Below are positions 34,471 through 46,110 of a stretch of 64,000 bases of DNA, piece by piece. The number at the start of each line of letters is the position of its first letter. The stretch's first letter is position 1. Position numbers and translations under genes: made by a program. Source of the stretch: Neckera pumila (taxonomy: Eukaryota; Streptophyta; Bryopsida; Hypnales; Neckeraceae); the NCBI GenBank assembly GCA_963969595.1, contig OZ018412.1:2668501-2732500 (forward strand). Direction: 5' to 3'. Under the pieces are notes generated by a model, which had not been told where the DNA came from, made no database searches, and saw only the letters and a list, made by a program, of their open reading frames with translations.

Positions 34471-37400
34471 TTAATTACAAGTAAGATTGTAGAGGGAGAG
34501 AAACTCCAACCTCTAGAGGACTGTAGAGGGAAAGAAACTCCAAGTCCTAAAGGATTTGCAAAAATGAAAGTAGGTTCCCTCAATTGTACATGCTTCACTT
34601 TCATTCCACTTCACATTGTACAACAAAATGTAGAACATCTAAATTGTAATATGGTATGCAAATATTGTATAACACTTTCCCATATTATCTTATAGTGCAT
34701 TTTGTATTATTCTACATAATTAATTTACAATTGAGAATATCCAAGAGCTTTTTATCTATAATAAATAGGAATTCTGAGTCTAGAATGAACATTTGGAAAT
34801 TATGTAAAAGAATAGAGATGTTATAAATGAAGATTATAGTGCACAAAAGATATAGAACCCATGCCCCATGGAAGAAATAGAAGAGTAAAACGTTCTACAA
34901 ATTGGGGGAAGCTTTAAGAGTCTACTTAGAAGAATGTCAAACATTTTAGGAAGTTGTGGAGCCCATATAGAGAAGTATTTAAAACTTTGTCCAAACTCAA
35001 ATTTGGCATTTTGCACCCTCCGTTGATATGGCATGTGACATTTTTGGCATGTTTTCCTTTCAAGAACAATTTTTTTTTCTTCTAAATGCAGTATGGTAGC
35101 CCAATATCAAATTTGGCATTTTGTACCCTACGTTTATATGGCATGTGACATTTCGGCATGTCTTCCCTTTCAAGAACAATTATTTTTTTTCTCAACGCAA
35201 TCTGCACCATACTACTTTATATACATATTAAGTTGACTTTTCTTCTATACAGAAAATAAGGTTTCAACTTACAAGCTATGCTATTGGAATACATAATATT
35301 TCTCTTAAAATTCAAATATTTTAACAACATAATATTGCTAGTAGGAAAAAATATCTTGCGGCACCGAGCTATACCACCCTTCTTTTTTGTAGTGTACTCA
35401 TGTCCTACTTCCCTTTACTAACATACATATACATACATATATAAGTCAAGATAGAATAAGAGTGAATGTATTTGATCCTACACGCTTATCATGCCTGCTT
35501 TCAGCAGACTGGATATGCTGGAACTACGCTTGAAAACTAACTTACGAGCATTGCCTACCTCCCGTTTCAGTTTCATGTTGCTTCCACTTGTTTGCTTATG
35601 ATAGTTTTTTGTTTTTGAAACAAAAAGATGTTGCTGCAACTTGATGCAAAGCAAGTGAGCATCACAAGACTCTCAGCCTCACAGTTCCAGTTCCAAAGAG
35701 ATTTCATGAACACTTTCTGTGGAATAATTTGTGAAAGGAATTCACGATATAATAATAATAATCATAAGGCCCTTGGGTTTCGAAAAAAATTTGATTGAAT
35801 TGGGTCAAGTGGAAGGGAAGAGAATACTACTGTAGTGGAGTGCCTCACTGAATCATTTTGTCAAGATACCTCCAATGTCAGAGACCACGAGGACTAATAA
35901 GTTAGGGCCAAAAATTGTATGGAGTACCTGCCAACTGAATTCATGAAATTATGCGAGATTCTCCAACATGAGGTTCTCCTTCAACGAGAAACTCGACATG
36001 TGTTCCTGGTCACTTGTTTTCCTCCCAACTTGCACAAAATGCTCTTGAAATGAGGGCTCTGAGGGGGCAAGGTCAAAGTGGCTACTTGGTACTCTATATT
36101 ATTATTGTTATTATTATTATTGCTGCTATGTTTTGTTTGGGGGTACAATTGAAGTTGGAAGTTGGAAGGGTCAAAAAATAAAGTTAATAGGGAAAAAAGT
36201 AAATTTAAGCTTCATCTCATCATTCTCAAGCAAAGCTTTTGCGCTAGCTCTAAATGGCACCCTAACGTTTGTTCCAAGGGCAGCTGATTCTTGAGGTTTT
36301 TCAACTCATAGGAAAAAAAATGGATTTATAATTTATCATTGTATATTGATTATTAAATAAGTAGCTACACTAAGAGAGGCTCTATATGTGTAGCAATAGC
36401 TCACTCTTCAACTAAGGTAGGTTGTTGGAAAACCAATTGTAACCCAATTTCATCAAAATGTATTGATTGCATTCTTAATGGAACACCAATCTAGGATTGT
36501 CTAAAGTATTTTATTGTTGATGTGCCTCAAAATATTGAAGAGATCTTGACCGGATCTTGGATTTGAACTTTGCAAAGACATTACATGCTTGGCTAGATTC
36601 TGACAAAATTTGATTGTGGTTGGATTTACAACAACCTAGCTTAAGGCCCTGTGTCCCTCCTTAAGAGCTTGAGGGTAGTCTAAAGTTCAAAAAATCCTCA
36701 CATGTAGCTTTTGTTAGTGCAAAACCTCTTCCCCATCAATCCAAAGTGGAAAAATTTGTGCACTCATGTCATATTTCTTTGCAAAAAAAATTCCGAATTG
36801 AAATTACCCTCTATTGATTATTGCAAAAATAAGGACAACTCATAATTTTCATCTATAGAAAAACACTAAAACTTATTATTCATTACAAGATGACAAATTT
36901 TGGGAAATTTTGAAGTCTTCTTTAGGCTTAGAGATCCGAAATCAGCTAGGACAAAGGTAAAAAAACAAAAACTCAACCAACTTCAAATTGGAGACAAGTT
37001 TTTTTATTTATCCAACAAGGTGATACTTTTGGAGTCAAAAATCAGTTCTTGTAATAAATGCTAGGGTGCAACTTAGAGCACCTACACCCACATATGTCAA
37101 AAATGACGTGCTAGAAGGATTGTTGGGAGCCCGTCAAGGGTCACAAGTTGGAGGCCCTCAACTAGCTTTACTAATTGTTGTTGCGCCCTTGACCCTACCT
37201 TCTACTACTATTTCTACTAACTCCTAAGCCACAAGTCCAATTTATGTTTACATTTACATTGGGAGAGTAACAGTGGGACACGGATTTGTGCAAGGCCCAG
37301 CCAAGGATAAGTTAGTTGAGGCGTGCTTGCTGGGTGCGGTGCTTTTAGTGATTTTTCAATGTGCGATACTCATGTTTGCATCCTGGCTTGTCCATTTTTC

Positions 37401-37515
37401 ATCCTGGTTTGCCCATTTTTCATCCATTGTCCTTGATGTCTGCACAAATAGAAGTATGGAAGATATTGTATTGCTTCTGTTATTGAGCCAAGTTGTTGAA
37501 ATTTATGAAACTTGC
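34471..37515. other. Spacer with local duplications, no gene
   Basis: Contains a duplicated GTAGAGGGA(G/A)AGAAACTCCAA motif (about 34489 and 34522), the 110-bp tandem repeat at 34998 and an (ATT)n tract near 36098-36121. A 99-codon frame at 37273-37572 includes two CATTTTTCATCC repeats and overlaps the hairpin. I do not regard it as an established gene. Confidence 0.35.
34998..35217 (+). repeat. Tandem duplication, 110-bp period
   Basis: Two adjacent copies share AAATTTGGCATTTTG, ATATGGCATGTGACATTT and CTTTCAAGAACAATT at a 110-bp spacing (for example 35001 and 35111). Confidence 0.8.
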
Positions 37516-37633
37516 CAGCAATTCGCCAAATTGGCCCGGCCAAGCAAATCAATGGAGGACCTTTACTGTTAGCTTTGCGTCAGAGGTTCTTTACCATTGA
37601 TTTGCTTGGCCGGGCCAGTTTGGCGAGTTGCTG
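37516..37633. ncRNA. Candidate hairpin-RNA locus (MIRNA-like foldback)
   Basis: A 40-nt arm (37516-37555) and a 40-nt arm (37594-37633) pair along their entire length with only two G-U wobbles, around a 38-nt loop. The core of the right arm is GATTTGCTTGGCCGGGCCAG. Arm length and loop size are in the range of plant MIRNA precursors. I do not recognise the arm as a known microRNA family, and there is no evidence of expression. It could equally be a recent inverted duplication. The fold would work on either strand. Confidence 0.4.
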
Positions 37634-38069
37634 TGGGGCTGTTCTAAGAAGGAACATGATTTCTTGAAGAAGCTCGAGGTGAGTGTTACATGAACCAAGC
37701 ATCTTGTAGTATAGTTACTTGTTTGTTTTAAAAAAAAAGGAAAAAAATATAGGTCTTATTTTTGGGTGAAAATAAAATAAAATTTGCTTTCTTTCTATAT
37801 TTTATAAGAAAATTGCATTGAAATAAGGTCGATCTTGCAATGACATAAGGTTGATTTTATTTAAATTTTAATATAAAATCAAATCAAATATTTTGGATGG
37901 ATAATAATGGATTTTGGATGGATAATTAACAAAACTACAAAAATAACAATGTTATTGTAATAAGCTTGTGTAAAGAAATCAATGTAAAATTGTTACAATG
38001 TTGAAATGGAGAACTCCAAATTCTTTTGGATCATTATAAAATTAGAATTTGCTTGCTTGAGATCTTTAA

Positions 38070-38316
38070 TGTGATGCATGTGTAGTAGACTATCTTCTGT
38101 GTTTACAGGAACGGGTGTTTTGGTTGCTTTATCTGTAGTAGACAACTTGTGAAGGACACGATTTGAATCAACAATTTTATACTCAAAGATGTTTTTTCTT
38201 TTTGATAGTAACCACACTAATGTGATGCATGTATAATAGACAACTTGTGAAGGACACGATTTGAATCAATCATTTCATACTCAAAAGACGTTTTTTCTTT
38301 TTTATAGTAACCGCAT
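38070..38316 (+). repeat. Local tandem duplication, 98-bp period
   Basis: GACAACTTGTGAAGGACACG followed by ATTTGAATCAA and a TTTTTTCTTTTT(G/T)ATAGTAACC block occurs at 38141 and again at 38239. A TGTGATGCATGT(G/A)TA motif precedes each copy, at about 38070 and 38221. Confidence 0.8.
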
Positions 38317-38505
38317 TAACCCATGCTTGGTTTCAATTTAAAGGTATCAAATGAATAATTTAAATCCAATCTAAATTTTTCACCATTTTATAGAATAAAA
38401 ACTTTCCCTGTTATTACTCATCAATTGTTTTGGTAGACTCACTTTTATCATATTGTGAACTAATTTGTAATTATCCTATGTGAGGTCAAATTTAGCATAT
38501 ATCAA
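38317..38505. other. Spacer
   Basis: AT-rich sequence of about 190 bases with no gene seen. Confidence 0.3.
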
Positions 38506-39253
38506 CCCCTAAAGGACCAAACACTATTTTTTGGCAACATAGCAATTTTGGGTAGCTCACTACGATTTTTATTTTTGTTTTCTTTGAAAATTTCATAAAG
38601 GATGTGCCCAAGGAGTAGCTTTAAGGTCCAACAATTTTCATTACTTTTGACTACACGTTTAAAAAGTTATTGCGTGATATGTAATTTTTCCCATTTGGCG
38701 GGCAGCCCAAGTAGTTCAAAAAACTCATTCAAAAATCACTTTTTTGAAAAATGAAAAAATTGAAAGTGGTTCTAAAGAAACATTTAAGAGTGGAGAAGTT
38801 TGAATCACTCCATTTTGTTTAATGAGGTGAGAGTTATTAAGAATTCCAGTTTGTGGGTAGGTATGGAATCTCTGGATTCCAAACCTACCCACAAATTGAA
38901 ATTCTTAATAACTCTCACCTCATTAAGGCTCATTGAGGCCAAATTGAAAGATTCAAAGCTTCACACTTCTATAGAAATCTAAATAAACAATTTCAAACTT
39001 TTATTTTTTTTAAAAGTAATTTTTAAAGAATTTTTTTGACTTGCTCAGGCTGCCCGCCAACCAATGAAAATCACATATCATGCAATAACTTTTTAACTAT
39101 ACAATCAAAAGTTGCAAAAATTGTTGGGCCTTAGAGCTACTCCTTGGGCACATACTATGTAAAATTTTCAAAGAAGAAAAATAAAAATTCCATCCGTAGT
39201 GGGCTGCCCAAAATTGCTATGTTGCCAAAAAATGCAGCTTGGTCCTTTAGAAG
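38506..39253. mobile_element. Giant foldback member of the TTAA family
   Basis: 748 bp between TCAA (38502-38505) and TTAA (39254-39257). Ends are CCCCTAAAGGACCAA and TTGGTCCTTTAGAAG. Essentially the whole element is an inverted repeat: 38821-38870 pairs with 38875-38924 at 47 of 50 positions around a 4-nt loop. Outer landmarks are also mirrored (TTTTTTGGCAACATAGCAATTTTGG versus its complement at 39215-39235; TAGCTTTAAGGTCCAACAATTTT versus its complement near 39120-39145). It is non-coding. A transcript would form a very long double-stranded hairpin. Confidence 0.85.
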
Positions 39254-39552
39254 TTAAGAGAAATTGTCAAAAATTGCCATTTTTTAGTGCATTGCCGAAA
39301 GTTGAAATAAAAACTTTTTTTTTATCTTCAACCTTATGAATGTGTAGTAGTGTGTTATGAAAATGTGTATGAAGCAATTCCACTTTGATTATTGTATTCA
39401 ATGGTTAGGGAAGTAGAAAAATGTGATTTGCTAAGTTTTTAAAGAATAAAAAGACCTCTTGCATTTTGATTGTGTTTTGATTGTTTTAGGCACTTTGCAA
39501 TTTGAGTGCCCTTACCTTCAAATAACTACACCTAATTATGACCCCTTTATAA
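39254..39552. other. Spacer
   Basis: AT-rich, with no gene. Confidence 0.3.
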
Positions 39553-39946
39553 CCCCTAAAGCTTTGTTGTCTCATTGAGGGACAAAATAGATTTGGGCAA
39601 GCTCCTACAATCTCAATATTAGTTGTGATTTTCTGGAACCTTTTGTGAAGATAGAACAATACATTAGCTTTCCAAGAATACAATTTTTATTTCAATCCGT
39701 GCTTGGGAGCAAAAGTTCAAATATTGGTTCAATGGATAGCCCCCCCCTACAAATACGTAAAATAAAAATTTACATATTATTTCCTCATAGATTGTACTTT
39801 TATCTACATGGAAAGTTTTGATTCATTCCATTTAAATTAGTGTTTTAAAAGTTATGGATAACCTTGTTTTTGGGACAATCAAAGCATCATCTTGAAAAAA
39901 ATTAACTTGTAGGATTCATTTTTTAATTTAATTATCATGAGCTTAA

Positions 39947-40771
39947 CCCTCAAAGGTCCACGCATCCCAGAAGTGGATGCGCCTTAATTGTAATTTTTAT
40001 AATATTTGTTTTGTTTCAACTCCATTTCAAAATTTTGAAAAATGTCAAAAATTGAAAGAGTTATTGCAATTGAAAGCTCCATGTGTTAGAATCCAAATAA
40101 CAAAGTACAACATGTTTTTTCATTCATAATTTCTTTTAAAAAACATTATTGTATATTTAAACTATTGAATTATATTTTTGATTCCGTCATTCATTTAAAA
40201 TTACAGATTATTCTAATACATACTATAATTTATATAATTTGATTATGCCTTTAGCTTAAAAAAATCACAACAATTTGATTTTTCCATCAAAACTATTGAA
40301 AAAAAAAATCATAAATAGAAAATGCATTTTTCCAATGGCAAAAATTATCAAAATTTTATACATCTATTAAATAAAAGGATAAATATGGTTTGATAGTCAA
40401 ATTTGACTTCAAGATATTTGTTGTGGTTGTTTTGGTTGTAAGAAATAAAATAACTAGTTGAAAACTTTTCACACAAACTTCTATTGCTACTTATAATTCT
40501 TAATAAAATTTTAAATCATTTGGATTGTTTTTGCTATTTTTACTTGTTCAATTTTTGATATGGTCAAAAATATTTACTATGGTCAATTTTTGCAACAAAA
40601 ATGATAACAATTACAATCTTTCATGAAACAAATTGAAATTTCTCATAATGATATATAATTTAGAATCTCAAGTGATAAAAACATAAGATATTTTTTAACA
40701 AAACTTGAAATGCTAAGTTTAGCTTTGAGAGAAGGTTTGACCATTTCTCAATGGATCAAGACATTTAAGGG
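39947..40771. mobile_element. TTAA-flanked element, nested (divergent, 825 bp)
   Basis: TTAA at 39943-39946 and 40772-40775. Ends are CCCTCAAAGGTCCA and ATTTAAGG. The AT-rich interior is unlike the main family. The right-hand TTAA is shared with the next element. Confidence 0.75.
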
Positions 40772-40775
40772 TTAA

Positions 40776-41300
40776 TCCCTAAAAGCCCAAGGGATATGGA
40801 CAAAACACAAATTTGTTATAAAATATAAGTTCTATCATTTATTTGAAGTTTGCATCAATGAAGATCAAAATATAGAAAGTATTCATACGATCAAAATTAT
40901 AAACTCATTTTAGATTCTCTTCAAATAAATTTTGAAGATATAACTTCAAAAATTCATCAAAAGTATAATTTCTATCTTTAGCATTTGAATTCTTTTTAAT
41001 TGGTCAAAAGTATAGTTTCTATTGATTTGTAAAAAGATTAATAAGATTAAGTAAAGAGAACACCAACACTTTCTCCAAATAATAAACTTTTCAATATTAG
41101 GCAAATTCTAAATACTTTGTGCTATTTCCCTTATAATTTTTATTTGACCATAGCCATCTTAGTTTTAAATTTAAATATTGAAAGACAACCCAAGTTTTTC
41201 TATAAAAAATCAAAAAAATTAAAAAACTGCTTTTTTTTGCTCAAAAATTGTTGCTTGAAGTCAAGCAACAACCAAAAAATGGTCACATAAGTACTAGGGG
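40776..41300. mobile_element. TTAA-flanked element, nested (525 bp)
   Basis: Left end TCCCTAAAAGCCCAAGG, right end GTACTAGGGG. TTAA at 40772-40775 (shared with the left neighbour) and 41301-41304. Its right part contains TTGCTTGAAGTCAAGCAAC, a small palindrome. Confidence 0.75.
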
Positions 41301-41614
41301 TTAAAAAATAGTTTCAAAAGGTTAAGATCTCTTGCTAAAACAATCTCACCATTGGAATGAGTGTATTTTAATTCCATCTTAGATCAGCTAATGGTTTAGT
41401 TTTCCCTTCTATCATGAATCTACTTCTACTTAACACTCTTTTAATGAGTGAAAATTAAGTTTTTTGTTTTAGAAAAAAATTCTTAGACTCTCAATTCATC
41501 AATATAAAAAAATCATAAATCCAAATCAATAATTCAAAAATTGGAAGCTAAGAAGATTCAAAATAAAAAATCTAGCATAGCAAGGTGCAAATAAACTTGT
41601 TTTCTTCACTTTAT

Positions 41615-42466
41615 TCCCTGTAAAGGACCAACATGCATTTTTTTGGGCTACGTAGCAATTTTGGGCAAGCTGGTGTGAATGAGGATTTGCATAATATAGG
41701 CTAAAAAATGAACTGAAGGTGGGGGACAAGGAATATCTTTCATGTGCACTAAATTTCATGACATTTGGAAATATGAGTCAATAGTTATAGCCTAGTATTT
41801 TTTGAAATTGGTTTTATAGAGTTATGTATTTGTGGAAAGCTTGAATCATTCCATTTTGATCAATGAGCCAAAAGTTGTGAGAAGTTTTTGTTTGTGGGCA
41901 GTTATGGATTCTTTACTCTAAAATAAACTTTGAAGTCCTTTACCTTATTTCGTTTTCAATATTTTTTGAAAAAAGTAAAATCATAGGATGTAGATTGTTT
42001 ATTACAACATTGCAACCATTGGGATTGGCATTTTTCAATTCCATAACTAAATTCTTCACAATTTAGTAATTTGAATCATTTTCTAATTACTATTTTTTTC
42101 CTATATGTTGTAATATTCCAAATGATCTGAAATTTTTCAAGCATGTGGAAAACTTGTCTAGGAAAAAGAATCCAAAGAAGCACCACCATTTTGGACATTT
42201 TTGTCATAGAAAAGTGAGTTTGTGAAGTGCAGCTGCTCTATTTTTTGTGGGGACAAAAAATGATTTCAATGAATTTGAATGCTTATATCTTGCAATCCAT
42301 GCGGTAGAAGTTTCTGAAATTTTTTACCACATGTTCTCAAGTTAGCATACTACAAGATCCTACGGTTCCATGTGTCAAAAATTTTTTTTTTCAAAAATTT
42401 GATACTTGTAGTAAAAATGGTAGTTTTTGAGCCTTTTTAGTGAAAATAGTCATGGAACTTTAGGGA
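41615..42466. mobile_element. TTAA-flanked element, nested (852 bp)
   Basis: Left end TCCCTGTAAAGGACCAA after TTAT, right end GGAACTTTAGGGA before TTAA (42467-42470). The host resumes with ATGCAAATATCTTGCAATC, the expected continuation of TTCACTTTA. The left subterminal sequence (GGGCTACGTAGCAATTTTGGGC) is shared with the foldback at 38.5 kb. Confidence 0.8.
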
Positions 42467-42662
42467 TTAAATGCAAATATCTTGCAATCTACATAGTCAA
42501 AGTTTATGAAATTTCTTCTACACATTCTTTTACTAGTCTAGTGCAAGATCCGACAATTAGATATCCCAGAAATAAAATAAAATAATGTTTTTTTGGCTCT
42601 TTGCAATAGAAATGGTAGTTTTGAGTGTTTTTAAGGAAAAAAGTTCCCAAGACTTTTAAAGG

Positions 42663-43336
42663 TTGAAACCGCCCCTAGAGATTTTTGCCTGAAATGCACT
42701 CTCACTATTCACAAGAATCTAGGGTTGGCTTTAGAAACACCTATTCTCAGCACTTTGAAATTCAGCATTTATTCTTTTCGTGTTCCAAAAATGAACTTTA
42801 AGTTCGAACAAATCAATTATGCCATTTAGCCCTTAAACAATGCTGAATCTGAAAAATATCCAATGGATACTTGATAGTTCATTGTATAAACAAAAGAAAG
42901 CACCAATTGGTCCAATAATCAAAGCATTTTGGTGACTACCTTGATCATGAGGGATTGCATCCTTCAAGTGTTAATAATAAGAACAATGCTCAAATTGCTT
43001 CTTTCATGGATTTAAGTGTAGTTAATTACTCCTTTTAGAGCATCTCCTGCAACCCTCCAAGTATCCCCTCTCCTCTAGTTTTGGGATGATAAGCAATCAA
43101 TTCTAGTGTATGTTAGGCTCAACCTTCACTTTTGCCCCTCAAATTGGCCATATTTGAAGGGGGCTTTTGTGCCCTTTACAGACTATATTTTCTCTTGAGA
43201 TTAGCAATTGTTATAGCTTATTTATTGCTTTAGCAAGTTCTGTAACTTGTGAGTTGGAAGTGTATTTAGTTAGTTGTATTGTTGGGGATTCAAGTGGCCA
43301 CCCCCTTTAAATTGGACAGATCTCGATTGAAGGAGC
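42663..43336. other. Unassigned spacer
   Basis: No gene seen. GCATCTCCTGCAACCCTCCAA near 43040 resembles CATTAG-family subterminal sequence. Confidence 0.3.
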
Positions 43337-43720
43337 CATTAGAAAAAATTATAGACCTTCAAAGGGCTGCACCACAACCCTCCGAAGTACCCTGAGAATT
43401 TTGTTTTTTGGACCTGAAAATTTCTTTTTTCCCCTATTTCTCCTATTTCCATGTAGCTGAAGCTGCAGTGACAGTGGCACAAGAACCCAATTTTTTACGA
43501 GTTAAAAATTTATTAAAAATAAAAAAATAAATCTTAATAAAAATATTTTAAAAAAGAATTAAAAAAAGATTTAAAAAAAGAAAAAGAAAAGTACAAAATC
43601 TGATTGTTTCGACAAGCCGGGGAATTTTTCAAATTGACAAGTCAAACTTGAATAGCTTGACATGTCAATCTGGAGCAACCCTCCGGAGATGCTGATTTTT
43701 TCAGGGTGAAAATGAATGGT
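43337..43720. mobile_element. CATTAG MITE, family C copy 2
   Basis: Starts CATTAGAAAAAATTATAGACC and shares GGGCTGCACCACAACCCTCC and GCAGTGACAGTGGCACAAGAACCC with the other copies. The interior carries an A-rich expansion. The right end (CCTCCGGAGATGCTGATTTT, then AATGAATGG) is decayed, so the boundary is approximate. Confidence 0.6.
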
Positions 43721-44815
43721 GTTTGGAGGGCTCCAGGAGATGCTCTTGGCTCCCCCGGAATTGCACTACTGAAATGAAAAGTGCCTGCAGCAGACCACTC
43801 GACTTGTCTGCGCCTCTGAACCGACGGGCTCTTCAGCTTCGGAGGTGCGTTTCCCAAGAGCCGCCACTTCTGTAGAGGAAACCAGGCTCACAATCTACTG
43901 TAACTGATTCCTTCCTTCCTGTCCTGTCCAGTCCAGTCCAAGACCGAACTGATACGACCAACCAGGTGGCAAATTGAGTGCTGACAACCAAGTTAGGTTA
44001 AGTTGTGAGAGAGGGACTAAGTCGAACTTATAAGGTGGGTACATCCAAATGTGCCACTGACCTTAAACCGCCATCTATATAATCTGTACATCTCCAAAAT
44101 CAGTTCTGTACCTATGTGGAAGAAACGCTTTTAGAACCAAACTTTGTTCCTTAAAAACTTTTGCATACAATATCCAAATGTTATGTTCTTTGGTGCGTTG
44201 GAACCTCCTTTCACTTGTCAACAAGACAATATGAAAATTTGACCAGTCTAGTAACAATAACTAGGCACGGTACCAATTTGGGGCGGTTTTGGGTGTACCC
44301 ACCTTACGACCAACCAAGCAGCAAATAGTGCTGACAAGTGACAACTACGTTACTTTGAGACTGACTGAGCCGTCTGTTTTGCCTGCCCTTCCTTTTGGTT
44401 CGTTGCAGGTGTGTTCTGAGGCCCCTGGTGCTCCGTCTCTGCCAGCCTCCAGTAGCCCTCACTCACATGCCTGCTGCGAAAACCACGAGTTCACCCAATT
44501 GGCCCCTTCCGCGGCTTTTGCTTTTGCTTGCCTCCAATCCCTCGAACTCACTCTCTCCCAGTGAGGCTCACACTCGCCAAGTCCCCACCAATGCAAAGCA
44601 CCCAATGAGCGGGACACAGGGCATTGGTTTCCACGGCCTGCAGGCAACAAACACTCCCCACTCCCCTTCCCAACTGAAGCGACCTCTAGCATTGCTGCTT
44701 TGGATTCGGAGCAGGCTTTCCGCTACAGAGAACCATCCAATAACTGGACACAAGTGCACAACGGAGGAGGCTGATATTCCTGTTGCACTAGTAAGAAACA
44801 GTGTGTAGGACAAAT
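43721..44815. other. Mixed-composition island, no recognised gene
   Basis: GC-richer than its surroundings. CGACCAACC...GCAAAT(TG)AGTGCTGACAA occurs twice (about 43957 and 44307) on either side of a TA-flanked MITE. Overlapping plus-strand frames at 44289-44564 and 44395-44808 have no domain I recognise. They may be shadows of an untranslated or decayed gene region. Confidence 0.3.
44033..44304. mobile_element. TA-flanked MITE, family E-like
   Basis: 272 bp beginning AGGTGGGTACA and ending TGTACCCACCT, with TA at 44031-44032 and 44305-44306. The AGGTRGG start and TA flanks match family E, but the interior does not. Confidence 0.7.
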
Positions 44816-45533
44816 CCTAAACCCAGCAGATGCCGTCGACAATATATACTACCGTAGTAATAGTGATATTTGGTGTGACCTACACCATAATTTATTTAAA
44901 ATTGCTATAAGTATCTACTCTTGATGACAGAAGATTTCTACCTGGGGCATAGAAAGTAGTACTATTCGAATAGTTGGATCCTACAAACACAATGGAAAAA
45001 AATATAGATATTCCAAGAGTCACAATTTATAGATTTTTATAAACAATGGGTGTAAGTCATACTAAATATCATTATTAGTATATTGTAGATTGCATATGTG
45101 GTGGTTTTGGATTTGTCCTACATATTGACGTGGGTGACACTAGTTTGTAAAAGACTAGATTAATATGATGCATTTTAATTAGTATAGTCTTAGGACTCAA
45201 AGGAATGGAGTCAAACTGGATACTATAATTCAACAATTTTTTGGGGAGGTAAGGGGTTTTCCAAATCTTTTTTATTGTAGTGAACTATATAATCCAAATA
45301 GATTAGCTATAAATGGTAAAATAATGGCCTCCCCCCTCTTGAATTCATGTATCCTTGTTGTAGACATCTACTCTAGGTTGCATTTGGTGATAAATTGCTA
45401 TAAAATTTATGTTGCTAATAGGGGAAGTTCTAAATTACTATTTAGTTATTCATTGATGTGCTTTTATTGTTCCTTGTATTTGAAGTATTGAAGGTCATTT
45501 GTCTAGGTTAGGGAGGATGGACCTCCTCATTAA
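44816..45533. other. Unassigned spacer
   Basis: AT-rich, with no gene seen. Confidence 0.3.
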
Positions 45534-46110
45534 CCCCTAAAGTCCCATTGTCCCTACGGGGGACAAAATGGATTTTGGGCAGGTTCCTATGAGCTCAATT
45601 TTTAATGAAACTTTCTGAAACTTTCCCATAAGATAGAAAAACTTAGTAGCTTTTGGGGAATGTAATTTTTATTTCAATCGGTGCCCAGGAGCAAAAGTTA
45701 TACCCAAATAAGCTCAAAACAGAGGAGAAGGGGCAGCAAAAAAATTTTGCAAAAATTTAATTTAATTTTTTTAATTTTTTTTCCTTATAGATTATATTTT
45801 TGCCTATTTGGGAAGCTTTGATTCATTTCATTTGGACTTTTTATGAGAAAGTTATGGACAATCTTGTTTTTCGGGCAATGAGAGCATCTTCTTGAAAAAA
45901 ACTTTTTCTTTCACTTTGAATGCTGATATCTTTCAATCCGTACGGTCAAACATCACAAAATTTTTACTACATGATCTGTAAAAAGTTTAGTATAAGATCC
46001 TACGGTTATTTTCTAAAAAAAAATATTTTTTCTCATCTTTTAGACGAACGCAACAAAAGTAGCAGTTTTGAGTGATTTTTGACTGAAAAATGGCCTTGGG
46101 ACTTTAGGGG
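45534..46110 (+). mobile_element. TTAA-family MITE (short class), young-looking
   Basis: 577 bp between TTAA at 45530-45533 and 46111-46114. It is nearly identical to 26910-27484 along its whole length, including the TGTCCCTACGGGGGACA palindrome, so the two copies probably moved recently from one source. Confidence 0.9.

Larger units (their letters stand above)
39553..42662 (+). mobile_element. TTAA-family MITE, outer copy of a four-element nest
   Basis: Left end CCCCTAAAGCTTTG, right end AAGACTTTTAAAGG with TTGA flank. It spans 3,110 bp, but removing the three inserts with their duplications (39947-41304 and 41615-42470) leaves about 900 bp with all landmarks in family order: TGTCTCATTGAGGGACA, GTGCTTGGGAGCAAAAG, AGGATTCATTTTTTAA, AAGATCTCTTGCTAAAACAA, TACTTAACACTCTTTTAATG, TAGCAAGGTGCAAATAAAC, TGCAAGATCCGAC. 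Confidence 0.8.

Noticed and set aside
37594..37633. Hairpin arm compared with miR171 (TTGATT...GCC)
   Set aside because: The match stops after the first few bases and the core GCTTGGCCGGGCC is different, so no known family is claimed.
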